A stretch of DNA of 7,375 bases from an uncultured Pseudomonadota bacterium. GTDB taxonomy: Bacteria > Pseudomonadota > Gammaproteobacteria > Burkholderiales > Thiobacillaceae. Below, piece by piece: positions 1-4,896 of the stretch (within the stretch, counting starts at the first letter, position 1; each line of letters begins with the position of its first letter). A model generated the notes under the pieces. That model was not told where the DNA came from. It ran no database searches and saw only the letters and a program-made list of their open reading frames with translations. The stretch spans positions 1 to 7,375 of the forward strand of contig CAIXFP010000197.1 of the NCBI GenBank assembly GCA_903918705.1, read 5' to 3'. The position numbers were made by a program, and so were the translations under genes.

Positions 1-205
1 GACCATCGCCCAGATCGAGCTGTACACCCGCACGGCGGATTACCCGGTGGGCGTCTACACCTTGCCCAAGCACCTGGACGAGAAGGTCGCGCGGCTGCAG
101 TTGCGGAAACTCAACGCCCAGCTCACCGAATTGACCGACCAGCAGGCCGCCTACATCGGCGTGCCCAAGACCGGGCCTTACAAGGCGGAGCATTACCGGT
201 ACTAA
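1..205 (+). CDS. ahcY: S-adenosylhomocysteine hydrolase, C-terminal end (partial)
   Basis: This is the last 67 codons of adenosylhomocysteinase, the cytosolic NAD-dependent enzyme that splits S-adenosylhomocysteine into adenosine and homocysteine and so relieves inhibition of methyltransferases. The reading frame begins at base 2 and stops at TAA 203-205. The visible protein has the family block VYTLPKHLDEKVARL, then LTDQQAAYIGVP, and ends GPYKAEHYRY. In the family, the Lys and Tyr of this extreme C-terminal tail reach into the NAD site of the neighbouring subunit; both are present, so the C terminus looks intact. The start and catalytic domain lie outside the window. An intrinsic terminator follows 19 bases after the stop, so the gene probably ends its transcription unit. 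Confidence 0.95.
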   Translation, partial: TIAQIELYTRTADYPVGVYTLPKHLDEKVARLQLRKLNAQLTELTDQQAAYIGVPKTGPYKAEHYRY

Positions 206-224
206 GAAACATGCAGTAACCATC

Positions 225-255
225 GGGCGCCGATTTCGTGATCGGCGCCCTTTTT
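225..255 (+). terminator. Rho-independent terminator of ahcY
   Basis: A perfect 10-bp GC-rich stem (225-234 with 241-250, arm GGGCGCCGAT) closes a 6-base loop TTCGTG and is followed by five T's (251-255). This is a textbook intrinsic terminator, placed 19 bases past the ahcY stop. It should insulate ahcY from the element and gene remnant downstream. Confidence 0.93.
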
Positions 256-257
256 CA

Positions 258-262
258 TTAAA
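258..262. repeat. Target-site duplication, left copy (TTAAA)
   Basis: TTAAA lies immediately outside the left terminal repeat of the 294-bp element and is repeated at 557-561 outside the right one. The pair marks the probable 5-bp insertion scar. Because the word is short and AT-rich, a chance match cannot be excluded on its own. Confidence 0.65.
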
Positions 263-556
263 CCTTGATTCCTCAGTTGACCGCTCGTTTGGCTGCGTGA
301 GGCCGCATGGGTGCTGAGGTTCGCGCCTTCGATCACGCTCACCTGCTGGGTAAGCCCGCTACGCGCCCGATTGCGGGCCTGCCGCGCCGTCTGGCTGCGT
401 TGCTCCTGATGAAACAACTAAGCGAAGGACTAGGCCGCCAAACGACGGCGGCCAAATCCCTGCTTATCCTTGCGGGCCCCGGCCCGCGGCGTCGTCGCGC
501 CTTGCCAGCCGACCCGACAAACCCACACTCGGGCGCGTTCAACTGAGGAATCAAGG
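263..556. mobile_element. MITE-like non-autonomous element, 294 bp, with 18-bp TIRs and TTAAA duplication
   Basis: The ends are perfect inverted repeats: CCTTGATTCCTCAGTTGA at 263-280 and its reverse complement at 539-556. The 5-mer TTAAA lies directly outside both ends (258-262 and 557-561), as expected for a 5-bp target duplication. The complementarity runs two bases further into the flanks (AA/TT), giving 20 bp in all, but that is already explained by the duplicated flanks. The interior is GC-rich with no recognisable transposase; the frames open across it give low-complexity Arg/Ala/Pro proteins that I regard as chance. CC-starting ends and a short AT-rich 5-bp duplication recall the IS1380 family, but that link is inference. 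The element sits just after the ahcY terminator and just before the ribosome binding site of the dndC remnant, so it may have cut that gene from its promoter. Confidence 0.72.
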
Positions 557-561
557 TTAAA
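557..561. repeat. Target-site duplication, right copy (TTAAA)
   Basis: Right-hand partner of the TTAAA at 258-262, directly outside the right terminal repeat of the 294-bp element. It lies two bases upstream of the GGAG ribosome binding site of the dndC remnant. Confidence 0.65.
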
Positions 562-575
562 CGGAGTGACTTCGC

Positions 576-1110
576 ATGACCGGTGCGCCGCTTGAAATCA
601 GCGTGTCTCCCAACCAGCAATTGGTGGAAGCAGCCACCGCGCAGCTTGAGTCGCTGTATTTCTCCGACAGCCGGCCCTGGGTGATAGCCTTCTCCGGCGG
701 CAAAGACTCCACCGCGTTGTTGCAACTGGTGTTCAACCTGTTGCTGAAATTGGGGAAGCAAGCGACCAAACCGGTCATCGTTCTTTCATCCGATACTCAG
801 GTTGAAGCGCCCAATGTGGCGGCGTTCGTTACCCAGACGATCAACTGCATCCATCAATCCGCGCAGAGGCTAGGCCTCACCCTGGTCACGCAACTGGTCA
901 AGCCGATGCCGGCGGAAAGCTACTGGGGCAAACTCATAGGCAAGGGTTATCCGCCACCCTCGCGTTGGTTCCGTTGGTGCACCAGCAACATGAAGATCAA
1001 GCCTTCGCGGCGTGCCATTGAAGCGATCACGCGCGATCACGGCAGCGTCATCCTGCTGCTGTGAACACGTATTGCCGAGAGTTCACAACGTGGGACACAG
1101 AGTCGACCGG
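576..1110 (+). pseudogene. dndC: dndC-like DNA phosphorothioation gene remnant with in-frame stop
   Basis: This is the N-terminal third of a DndC-type protein, the PAPS-reductase-fold ATP pyrophosphatase that activates DNA for sulfur insertion in the Dnd backbone-modification system. The start is ATG 576 with GGAG at 563-566. Visible family signatures are FSGGKDSTALLQLV (the ATP-binding SGGKDS loop, about residues 39-52), VLSSDTQVEAPNVAAFV, LIGKGYPPPSRWFRWCTSNMKIKPS (the conserved FRWCT-KIKP block, about 123-147) and the start of the (L)GTRxAES motif. At 1062-1064 a TGA stands where the family has Gly (GGA to TGA is one base), and the same frame then continues TRIAESSQRGT, the expected continuation. 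The frame then loses similarity near 1110, so most of the C-terminal two thirds (family length about 450-550 residues) is also missing. No dndB, dndD or dndE neighbours are present. The remnant is less GC-rich than the genes around it, consistent with acquisition and decay. A sequencing error could explain the TGA but not the missing C terminus. Confidence 0.85.
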
Positions 1111-1278
1111 CTGCTGAGGCGGGTACATGGCAAGGCCTTGTTGATGCGTTTTGCGAAGGCTCACGGGATTCCGGGCGACATGAAGGGTCCACTGGCAAAC
1201 CGAATAAAAGAAATGGCAAGGATTCCGCAGGAGTTAGTCTCGTTCGTCGAGGCGGTGGCGGCTTCCAACCGTGCTTGA
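1111..1278 (+). pseudogene. Orphan C-terminal protein fragment, unrecognised
   Basis: In a different frame from the dndC remnant, the stretch ending at TGA 1276-1278 encodes a protein-like segment of about 50 residues: GKALLMRFAKAHGIPGD, then MKGPLANRIKEMARI, ending PQELVSFVEAVAASNRA. It has alternating hydrophobic and charged residues, predicted helices and a natural-looking end. There is no plausible start or ribosome binding site; upstream in the same frame the text is the out-of-frame dndC remnant. I do not recognise the family; the helix-turn-helix spacing loosely recalls SAP-type DNA-binding tails, which is a weak impression only. The likeliest reading is the 3' end of another gene from the same acquired cluster, joined to dndC by a deletion. 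It could also be a frameshifted part of the same locus. Confidence 0.35.
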
Positions 1279-1520
1279 TGCCTCGGCTGCGCTACCGGTC
1301 ACGTTCACCGCGAAAACGTGGTCACGATGGGGCGAAATACGCATCGATAGGGAATTGGGCGGCTCGCGACCTGCACGAAGTCCAGCCCCGGCGGCACTCA
1401 AAAGCAAGGCGCCAATACCCGCCACGCTTTGCCCCCGGCTTGCCAGAGCCGAGCGCCACAGCAGCGCGTCGCCTGAACACCTGGTCAAATGCGGGTACCG
1501 AAGTCGTTACGGTGGCTTTT
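1279..1520. other. Non-coding stretch with no recognisable content
   Basis: These 242 bases lie between the orphan fragment and the 3' end of trmJ. Several short frames are open on both strands because of high GC, but none yields a recognisable protein or a start with a ribosome binding site. I see no hairpin plus T-run that would end trmJ transcription, and no clear repeat. It is probably further decayed material from the acquired segment. Confidence 0.5.
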
Positions 1521-2243
1521 TCACTTTCGCGTCAATACCGCGCTCAAGATTCCCCGCCAGATTGCCACCTCATCCTTTTCCAGACCGGCCTTGGCGAAAA
1601 AACGGCGTAGTCTGGGCAGCAGGCGCTTCGGGTTGTCCGGATTATGGAAACCTATTGTGATCAGGGTCTTTTCCAATTCCTCGATCAGCGCCTGTTCGGC
1701 CTCGTGGGTCGCCAGTTCAAACTCCGGCAAGTCCAGGATGACGTCGTCCAGGCTGGCGCGCAATTCATAGGCCAGCACCTGTACGGCGGCCCCCAGGTTG
1801 AGCGACGCATATTCCGGGTTGCTGGGAATATTGAGTAGCCAGCGGCACTTCATGAGTTGCTGGTTGGATAGGCCGAAGGTCTCCGAGCCGAACACCAGCG
1901 CTACCTTATGGTTGTGGGCCATGCCCAGAAGCTGCGGGGCTGCCTGGCGCGGAGTGTAAGCGGGATGCGGCAGGTCGCGTCGGCGCGAGGTGCACGCGGC
2001 GGCGAGGACCACATCGGTAAGCGCTTCGTCCAGACCGGCGTGGAAACGGGCATTTTCCAGTACATCGAGAGCGCCAGACGCGCGAGCCCGGGCTTCATCA
2101 TCAATCCCGCACTTCGGGTTGACCCGGGACAGATCGGAGAGCCCCATGACTTTCATGGCTCGCGCGACTGCGCCCAGGTTGCCGGGATGACTGGTTTCCA
2201 CCAGGACGACACGGATGTTTGCCAGGGGACCGCGCGTGTTCAA
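1521..2243 (-). CDS. trmJ: tRNA (cytidine/uridine-2'-O-)-methyltransferase TrmJ
   Basis: This 240-residue protein matches TrmJ, the SPOUT (TrmH-type) homodimeric methyltransferase that uses AdoMet to methylate the ribose of nucleotide 32 in the tRNA anticodon loop. The three SPOUT motifs are intact: NIRVVLVETSHPGNLGAVARAM (about residues 9-30, with the catalytic-type Arg28), ALVFGSETFGLSN (115-127), and IPSNPEYASLNLGAAVQVLAYEL (139-161, the AdoMet-binding knot). The C-terminal helical part ends FFAKAGLEKDEVAIWRGILSAVLTRK, as in the family; length is normal. E. coli TrmJ has Arg in the GRE of motif 2; here it is Ser120. The start is TTG 2243, the first usable codon before the conserved NIRVVLVE; there is no ATG in frame upstream and no clear Shine-Dalgarno. 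It is divergent from suhB, sharing a 106-bp intergenic region, an arrangement I associate with betaproteobacteria. Confidence 0.95.
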   Translation of the reverse strand: MNTRGPLANIRVVLVETSHPGNLGAVARAMKVMGLSDLSRVNPKCGIDDEARARASGALDVLENARFHAGLDEALTDVVLAAACTSRRRDLPHPAYTPRQAAPQLLGMAHNHKVALVFGSETFGLSNQQLMKCRWLLNIPSNPEYASLNLGAAVQVLAYELRASLDDVILDLPEFELATHEAEQALIEELEKTLITIGFHNPDNPKRLLPRLRRFFAKAGLEKDEVAIWRGILSAVLTRK

Positions 2244-2284
2244 GGTAAAATACTGGCCCGGTTCAAGCGCGCCACAGCGCGACC

Positions 2285-2310
2285 CCTCTCTTCCACATAT
2301 GGTAGAGAGG
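2285..2310. promoter_or_regulatory. Inverted repeat between divergent trmJ and suhB
   Basis: Two 11-base arms (2285-2295 and 2300-2310) are complementary except for one T:T position and enclose a 4-base loop CATA; the core is CCTCTCTTCCA against TGGTAGAGAGG. It lies roughly mid-way between the trmJ and suhB starts, with no T-run on either side, so it is not a terminator. It could be an operator for the divergent promoters or a hairpin in the leader of either transcript. I could not place convincing -35/-10 boxes relative to it. Confidence 0.4.
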
Positions 2311-2349
2311 CGCGCAAGCGACTGATATTTAAACGTTCTTTAGACAACC

Positions 2350-3156
2350 ATGCACCCGATGCTCAATACGGCCGTCAAGGCCGCCCGCGCCGCAGGAAAA
2401 ATCATCGTCCACGGCAGCCAGAATCTCGACCGTCTCACGGTCACATCCAAACAGGACAACGACTACGTCAGCGAAGTCGACCAGAAGGCGGAAAGGATCA
2501 TCATCCAGACCCTGCTGGATGCTTATCCTACCCATGCGATTCTAGCCGAGGAGACGGGTGCCTCCGGTGCCGGTGGAGAAGCGGAATACCAGTGGGTCAT
2601 CGACCCACTGGACGGCACCACCAACTTTCTCCACGACTTCCCGCAATACGCGGTGTCCATCGCCCTGCTGCTTCGGGGCAAGCTGGATCAGGCCGTGATC
2701 TACGACCCCGTGCGCAATGACCTCTTTACCGCCAGTCGCGGTAGCGGCGCCTTTCTCAACGAGCGCCGCATCCGCGTCGGCAAACGCGACAAGTTGCAGG
2801 ACGCGTTGATCGGCACTGGCTTCCCCTATCGCGATTTCACTCATCTCGATGCCTACACCGGCATGTTTCGTGATCTGGTGAAGAAGACTTCGGGCCTGCG
2901 CCGCCCCGGGTCCGCTGCCCTGGACCTGGCTTGGCTGGCGGCTGGTCGCACCGACGGCTTTTTTGAGATCGGCCTCAACCCCTGGGACATCGCCGCCGGT
3001 TGCCTGCTGGTGTTGGAGGCGGGTGGCCTGGTGAGCGATTTTGCCGGGGAGGAAAACTACCTCACCTCCGGCAACGTGGTGGCGGGCAGCCCGAAAATCT
3101 TCGTGCAACTCCTGCAGGCCCTGCAGCCCCACGTCACGCCAGCGTTACGCGGGTAG
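2350..3156 (+). CDS. suhB: Inositol-1-monophosphatase family protein SuhB
   Basis: This 268-residue protein is a Mg-dependent inositol monophosphatase of the SuhB type. In E. coli, SuhB hydrolyses inositol-1-phosphate in vitro and also joins the NusA-containing antitermination complex on rRNA operons; whether it does so here is inference. The start MHPMLN is the same as in E. coli SuhB, which fixes ATG 2350. Metal and catalytic residues are present: ILAEETG (Glu67), VIDPLDGTTNFLHDFP with Asp85, Asp88 and Thr90 (motif DPxDGTTN), and NPWDIAAG with Asp213. The length equals the family norm. The ribosome binding site is weak, and translation may rely on the AT-rich leader (TATTTAAA at 2326-2333). 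A GC hairpin begins at the last base of the stop codon. The gene is divergent from trmJ and stands upstream of tRNA-Thr with its own promoter. Confidence 0.95.
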   Translation: MHPMLNTAVKAARAAGKIIVHGSQNLDRLTVTSKQDNDYVSEVDQKAERIIIQTLLDAYPTHAILAEETGASGAGGEAEYQWVIDPLDGTTNFLHDFPQYAVSIALLLRGKLDQAVIYDPVRNDLFTASRGSGAFLNERRIRVGKRDKLQDALIGTGFPYRDFTHLDAYTGMFRDLVKKTSGLRRPGSAALDLAWLAAGRTDGFFEIGLNPWDIAAGCLLVLEAGGLVSDFAGEENYLTSGNVVAGSPKIFVQLLQALQPHVTPALRG

Positions 3157-3175
3157 CCGTCGCGGCGGCGACGGC
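3156..3175 (+). terminator. GC-rich 3' hairpin of suhB
   Basis: A perfect 8-bp stem (arm GCCGTCGC, 3156-3163 with 3168-3175) closes a GGCG loop and starts on the final base of the suhB stop codon. No T-run follows (the next bases are CGCCGAGC), so it is not a standard intrinsic terminator; it may protect the mRNA end or assist another mode of termination. Confidence 0.35.
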
Positions 3176-3290
3176 CGCCGAGCTTATGCCTGGAGTGCCT
3201 CTTCCCGGCAACCGCGCCTATCCCCGCCCCCCAATCCCCGCTGATTCCGGCGAATATGGCTTGACGCTGGGACCACCATATAGGGCATCC

Positions 3291-3320
3291 TTCCGCCTGT
3301 TGCTGTGGCTGCGTTATAAT
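3291..3320 (+). promoter_or_regulatory. Sigma-70 promoter of tRNA-Thr
   Basis: A perfect -10 box TATAAT lies at 3315-3320, eleven bases before the mature tRNA 5' end at 3331, leaving room for a start about 7 bases downstream and a very short leader. The -35 is weak: TTCCGC at 3291-3296 with an 18-base spacer. A strong -10 close to the gene is common for single tRNA genes. Confidence 0.65.
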
Positions 3321-3330
3321 CTGATTTAAT

Positions 3331-3614
3331 GCCGGGTTAGCTCAGTTGGTAGAGCAACCGCCTTGATTGAACGAGTGCCCCACTGGAAACGGTGGGAGTA
3401 GAACCCCTCAAATTCGGGGAACGCTAAGGCCCAGCTGGGCTAAGCCAATCCCGAGCCAATCCCTTGACGGGGAAGGTGTAGAGACTAGACGGGGGGGGCC
3501 TAAGGCGTCAGCTAAGGTCAAGGGATAGTCCAGACCACAAACACTTATGGCGGCGAAAGTCGTAGTGGTAAGGTAAGCGGTAGGTCGTCTGTTCGAGTCA
3601 GACACTCGGCACCA
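3331..3614 (+). tRNA. tRNA-Thr (anticodon UGU), interrupted by a group I intron
   Basis: Exons 3331-3364 and 3573-3614 join to a 76-nt tRNA with encoded CCA (3612-3614). All arms pair: acceptor GCCGGGT with ACTCGGC (one G-T wobble, 5:68), D stem GCTC/GAGC, anticodon stem ACCGC/GCGGT, T stem GTCTG/CAGAC with loop TTCGAGT. The joined anticodon loop is CTTGTAA, giving anticodon TGT, which reads ACA threonine codons. Pairs G1-C72 and C2-G71 with G35 and U36 match the threonine identity set known from E. coli. The intron sits between anticodon positions 34 and 35, so the unspliced RNA has no anticodon loop. An ordinary tRNA scan may miss or misplace this gene, and the antisense frame here yields spurious proteins containing a SDSNRRPTAY string. 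The gene has its own promoter and a downstream hairpin. Confidence 0.92.
3365..3572 (+). ncRNA. Group I (IC3-type) self-splicing intron in tRNA-Thr
   Basis: This 208-nt ribozyme has the size and conserved core of the small introns in bacterial tRNA genes; the Azoarcus tRNA-Ile intron is about 205 nt. The boundaries follow group I rules: the 5' exon ends in U (3364) and the intron ends in G (3572). P1: exon CUU pairs with guide GAG (3373-3375), with a U-G wobble at the splice site. P2: 3379-3385 with 3390-3396 around a GAAA loop. P3: CCCCTC 3404-3409 with the G-run 3491-3498. P4: 3414-3419 with 3449-3454. P5: 3429-3432 with 3437-3440. P6/P6a: 3455-3477. P7: GACTA 3483-3487 with TAGTC 3526-3530, inside the signature AAGGTGTAGAGACTAGACGG (3473-3492). 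P8: about 3497-3520. P9: 3551-3554 with 3559-3562 around a GAAA loop, within an outer stem 3534-3538/3565-3569. There is no homing endonuclease frame. The pairings were folded by eye. Confidence 0.92.
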
Positions 3615-3642
3615 TTTTATGTACCAGAAAGTTCCAGAAAAG

Positions 3643-3680
3643 GCCGGAAAACCCAGTAAAAACAGGGATTCCGGCTTTAT
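3643..3680 (+). terminator. Probable terminator after tRNA-Thr
   Basis: A 7-bp stem (GCCGGAA 3643-3649 with TTCCGGC 3669-3675), extended inside by CCC 3652-3654 with GGG 3665-3667, is followed by TTTATT. It lies 29 bases past the tRNA end. The T-run is interrupted, so it is moderate in strength. Confidence 0.6.
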
Positions 3681-3772
3681 TGCATGCAGTGTGTTCCGGG
3701 AATACCGGTGGGAGCCGGATGGTTTTGTAATCAAACACTGGCGGCCTGTCCGACTTATAGCCACTCACCGAG

Positions 3773-3794
3773 CCCGGAACCGCGCCGTGCCGGG
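3773..3794. terminator. Hairpin between convergent tRNA-Thr and the nasT-like gene
   Basis: Arms 3773-3780 (CCCGGAAC) and 3787-3794 (GTGCCGGG) pair over eight positions with one mismatch around a 6-base loop. It lies 35 bases beyond the stop of the minus-strand ANTAR gene and could mark that operon's 3' end, but it has no T-run on the minus-strand side. The rest of 3681-3828 shows nothing else I can support. Confidence 0.3.
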
Positions 3795-3828
3795 GTTTGC
3801 GCACTACTTGGGCTGCATGTATGTTCCG

Positions 3829-4413
3829 CTACCCTTTCGCCATCTCCATCACTACCCGCGCCACGTCGGCAATGCGCTTGCGCTGGACCATGGCTTCCCG
3901 GCGGAGGGCCTGGTAGGCGGCTTCCTCTGATAGCTTCTCCACCTTCATCAGGTAGCGCTTGGCCTGCTCGACCTGTTTGTGCTCATGCAACTCCTGGCGC
4001 GCCCGCAGGGTCTCCTCGCGCAACGCCTGCCAGGCTTCGAAGCGCACCTGGGCCAGTTGCAGCAAGGGCTGGATGCGCTCGCTATCCAGGCCGTTCACCA
4101 CGTAAGCGGCCACCCCCGCCGACACCGCCCGGCGCATGGCGTCCCGAGATTCATCCTGGCTGAACATGACGATGGGGCGCGGCGTCTTCTCGCTCATCGC
4201 CACCACCTGTTCCAGGGTGTCGCGGCTGGGAGATTCAGTGTCCATGATGATGGCGTCCGGCTGTAGTTCCTCCACCCAGGCGGGCAAGTCGATGGCGCGA
4301 TCGAGGCGGCCGATCAGGTGATGCTCCGGCGCGCTTTCCGCCAGGGCCGTCATCAGGCTGTCCAGGCGCCGGCGCGACGGGCTGATCAGGAGAACCTTGA
4401 GTCCGTCGCGCAT
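3829..4413 (-). CDS. nasT: NasT-like ANTAR-domain response regulator/antiterminator
   Basis: This 194-residue protein matches the NasT family: an N-terminal receiver-like domain (about 5-125) followed by a coiled linker and an ANTAR RNA-binding domain (about 132-190). NasT binds leader RNA of nitrate-assimilation operons and prevents early termination. The conserved stretches are QPDAIIMDTESPSRDTLEQVV (with Asp58 at the phosphorylation position), RPIVMFSQDESRDAMRRAVSAGVAAYVV, and the ANTAR core VEQAKRYLMKVEKLSEEAAYQALRREAM. The usual acidic pair after beta-1 is replaced by ISPSR (Ser11, Ser13), so Mg-dependent phosphorylation is doubtful. ATG 4413 is chosen because the family begins just before the first beta strand; the frame stays open further upstream only as a shadow of the CBS gene. 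The gap to the CBS stop is 13 bases, implying one operon. The sensor partner NasS is not visible in the window. Confidence 0.85.
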   Translation of the reverse strand: MRDGLKVLLISPSRRRLDSLMTALAESAPEHHLIGRLDRAIDLPAWVEELQPDAIIMDTESPSRDTLEQVVAMSEKTPRPIVMFSQDESRDAMRRAVSAGVAAYVVNGLDSERIQPLLQLAQVRFEAWQALREETLRARQELHEHKQVEQAKRYLMKVEKLSEEAAYQALRREAMVQRKRIADVARVVMEMAKG

Positions 4414-4426
4414 GGCCAGGTCCGGG

Positions 4427-4876
4427 TCAGCTCCGCTGCGAGACGTTGCCGTGGAACAGGGCCTTGTGCACGTCGCCCAGGGACAGCATGCCCAGCAGGG
4501 TGTCGTCCTTGGCAACCGGGATGCGCCGGAAGTTGTAGCGCACCATATTGGAAGCAGCCTGCAGGGCATGCATGTCGGGCGGCACGCTGATTACCCGAGT
4601 GGCCATGAGGTCGGCGGTCTTCAGGTACATCACTTCCTTGTACTGTGCCTCCATCGCTTCGTAATCGACGCCGCGCATGCCGTCGCGAAAATCCGCCAGG
4701 GTCGGGAACATGCGCGCCAGCACGTCCTTCTCGGCGACGAAGCCGACCAGCTTGCCATCCTGCACCACCGGCAGGCCGGAAAGGCGGTACAGGCACATCA
4801 GGGACGAAACCTCCAGCAACGGGGTGTCGGGGCTAACGGTACGGACGTTACGGCTCATGATGTCTTGGACCAGCAT
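4427..4876 (-). CDS. Two-CBS-domain protein
   Basis: This 149-residue soluble protein is a bare pair of CBS motifs, the domain that forms adenine-nucleotide-binding Bateman modules. CBS1 covers about 1-56 (VQDIMSRNVRTVSPDTPLLEV, then LSGLPVVQDGKLVGFVAEKDVL). CBS2 covers about 87-142 (TADLMATRVISVPPDM, then RRIPVAKDDTLLGMLSLGDVHKAL). They are joined by an acidic helical linker of about 30 residues. The ATG at 4876 is preceded by a good Shine-Dalgarno AGGAGA on the minus strand. It lies 20 bases after the kinase/phosphatase gene and 13 before the nasT-like gene, so it is co-transcribed. A role in relaying energy or nucleotide status to its operon partners is a reasonable guess from context, not shown by the sequence. 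Confidence 0.88.
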   Translation of the reverse strand: MLVQDIMSRNVRTVSPDTPLLEVSSLMCLYRLSGLPVVQDGKLVGFVAEKDVLARMFPTLADFRDGMRGVDYEAMEAQYKEVMYLKTADLMATRVISVPPDMHALQAASNMVRYNFRRIPVAKDDTLLGMLSLGDVHKALFHGNVSQRS

Positions 4877-4896
4877 GGAAGTCTCCTAGGTGTGAG

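Noticed and set aside
339..761. 140-residue minus-strand frame across the MITE and dndC start
   Set aside because: It crosses the element border and is antisense to the recognisable DndC N terminus; Arg-rich and without homology I can see.
1271..1330. LDASAAL start resembling PIN-domain (VapC) toxins
   Set aside because: Only the first few residues match; no further PIN acidic residues follow and there is no antitoxin gene, so it is chance.
1908..2720. 270-residue open frame on the + strand
   Set aside because: It runs antisense to trmJ and out of frame over suhB, both of which have clear family motifs; its protein is Arg/Gly-rich with no recognisable domain.
3261..3284. TTGACG and TATAGG as a second promoter before the tRNA
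   Set aside because: The spacer is only 12 bases, too short for sigma-70; TATAAT at 3315-3320 is better placed.
3491..3498. G8 homopolymer as a sequencing error or slippery site
   Set aside because: It is in a ribozyme, not a coding region, and pairs with CCCCTC at 3404-3409 as P3.
3621..3640. Tandem GTACCAGAAA/GTTCCAGAAA downstream of the tRNA as a phage attachment core
   Set aside because: The repeat is short and imperfect, no integrase is nearby, and no copy of the tRNA 3' end is present elsewhere in the window.
3408..3764. 118-residue minus-strand protein containing SDSNRRPTAY
   Set aside because: It is the antisense of the tRNA 3' exon and intron; such strings are a known artefact of translating tRNA genes backwards.
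4414..4569. N-terminal extension of the NasT-like protein (ATG at 4569)
   Set aside because: The extra 52 residues are Cys/Thr/Arg-rich and are the CBS gene read in another frame; family homology begins just after ATG 4413.
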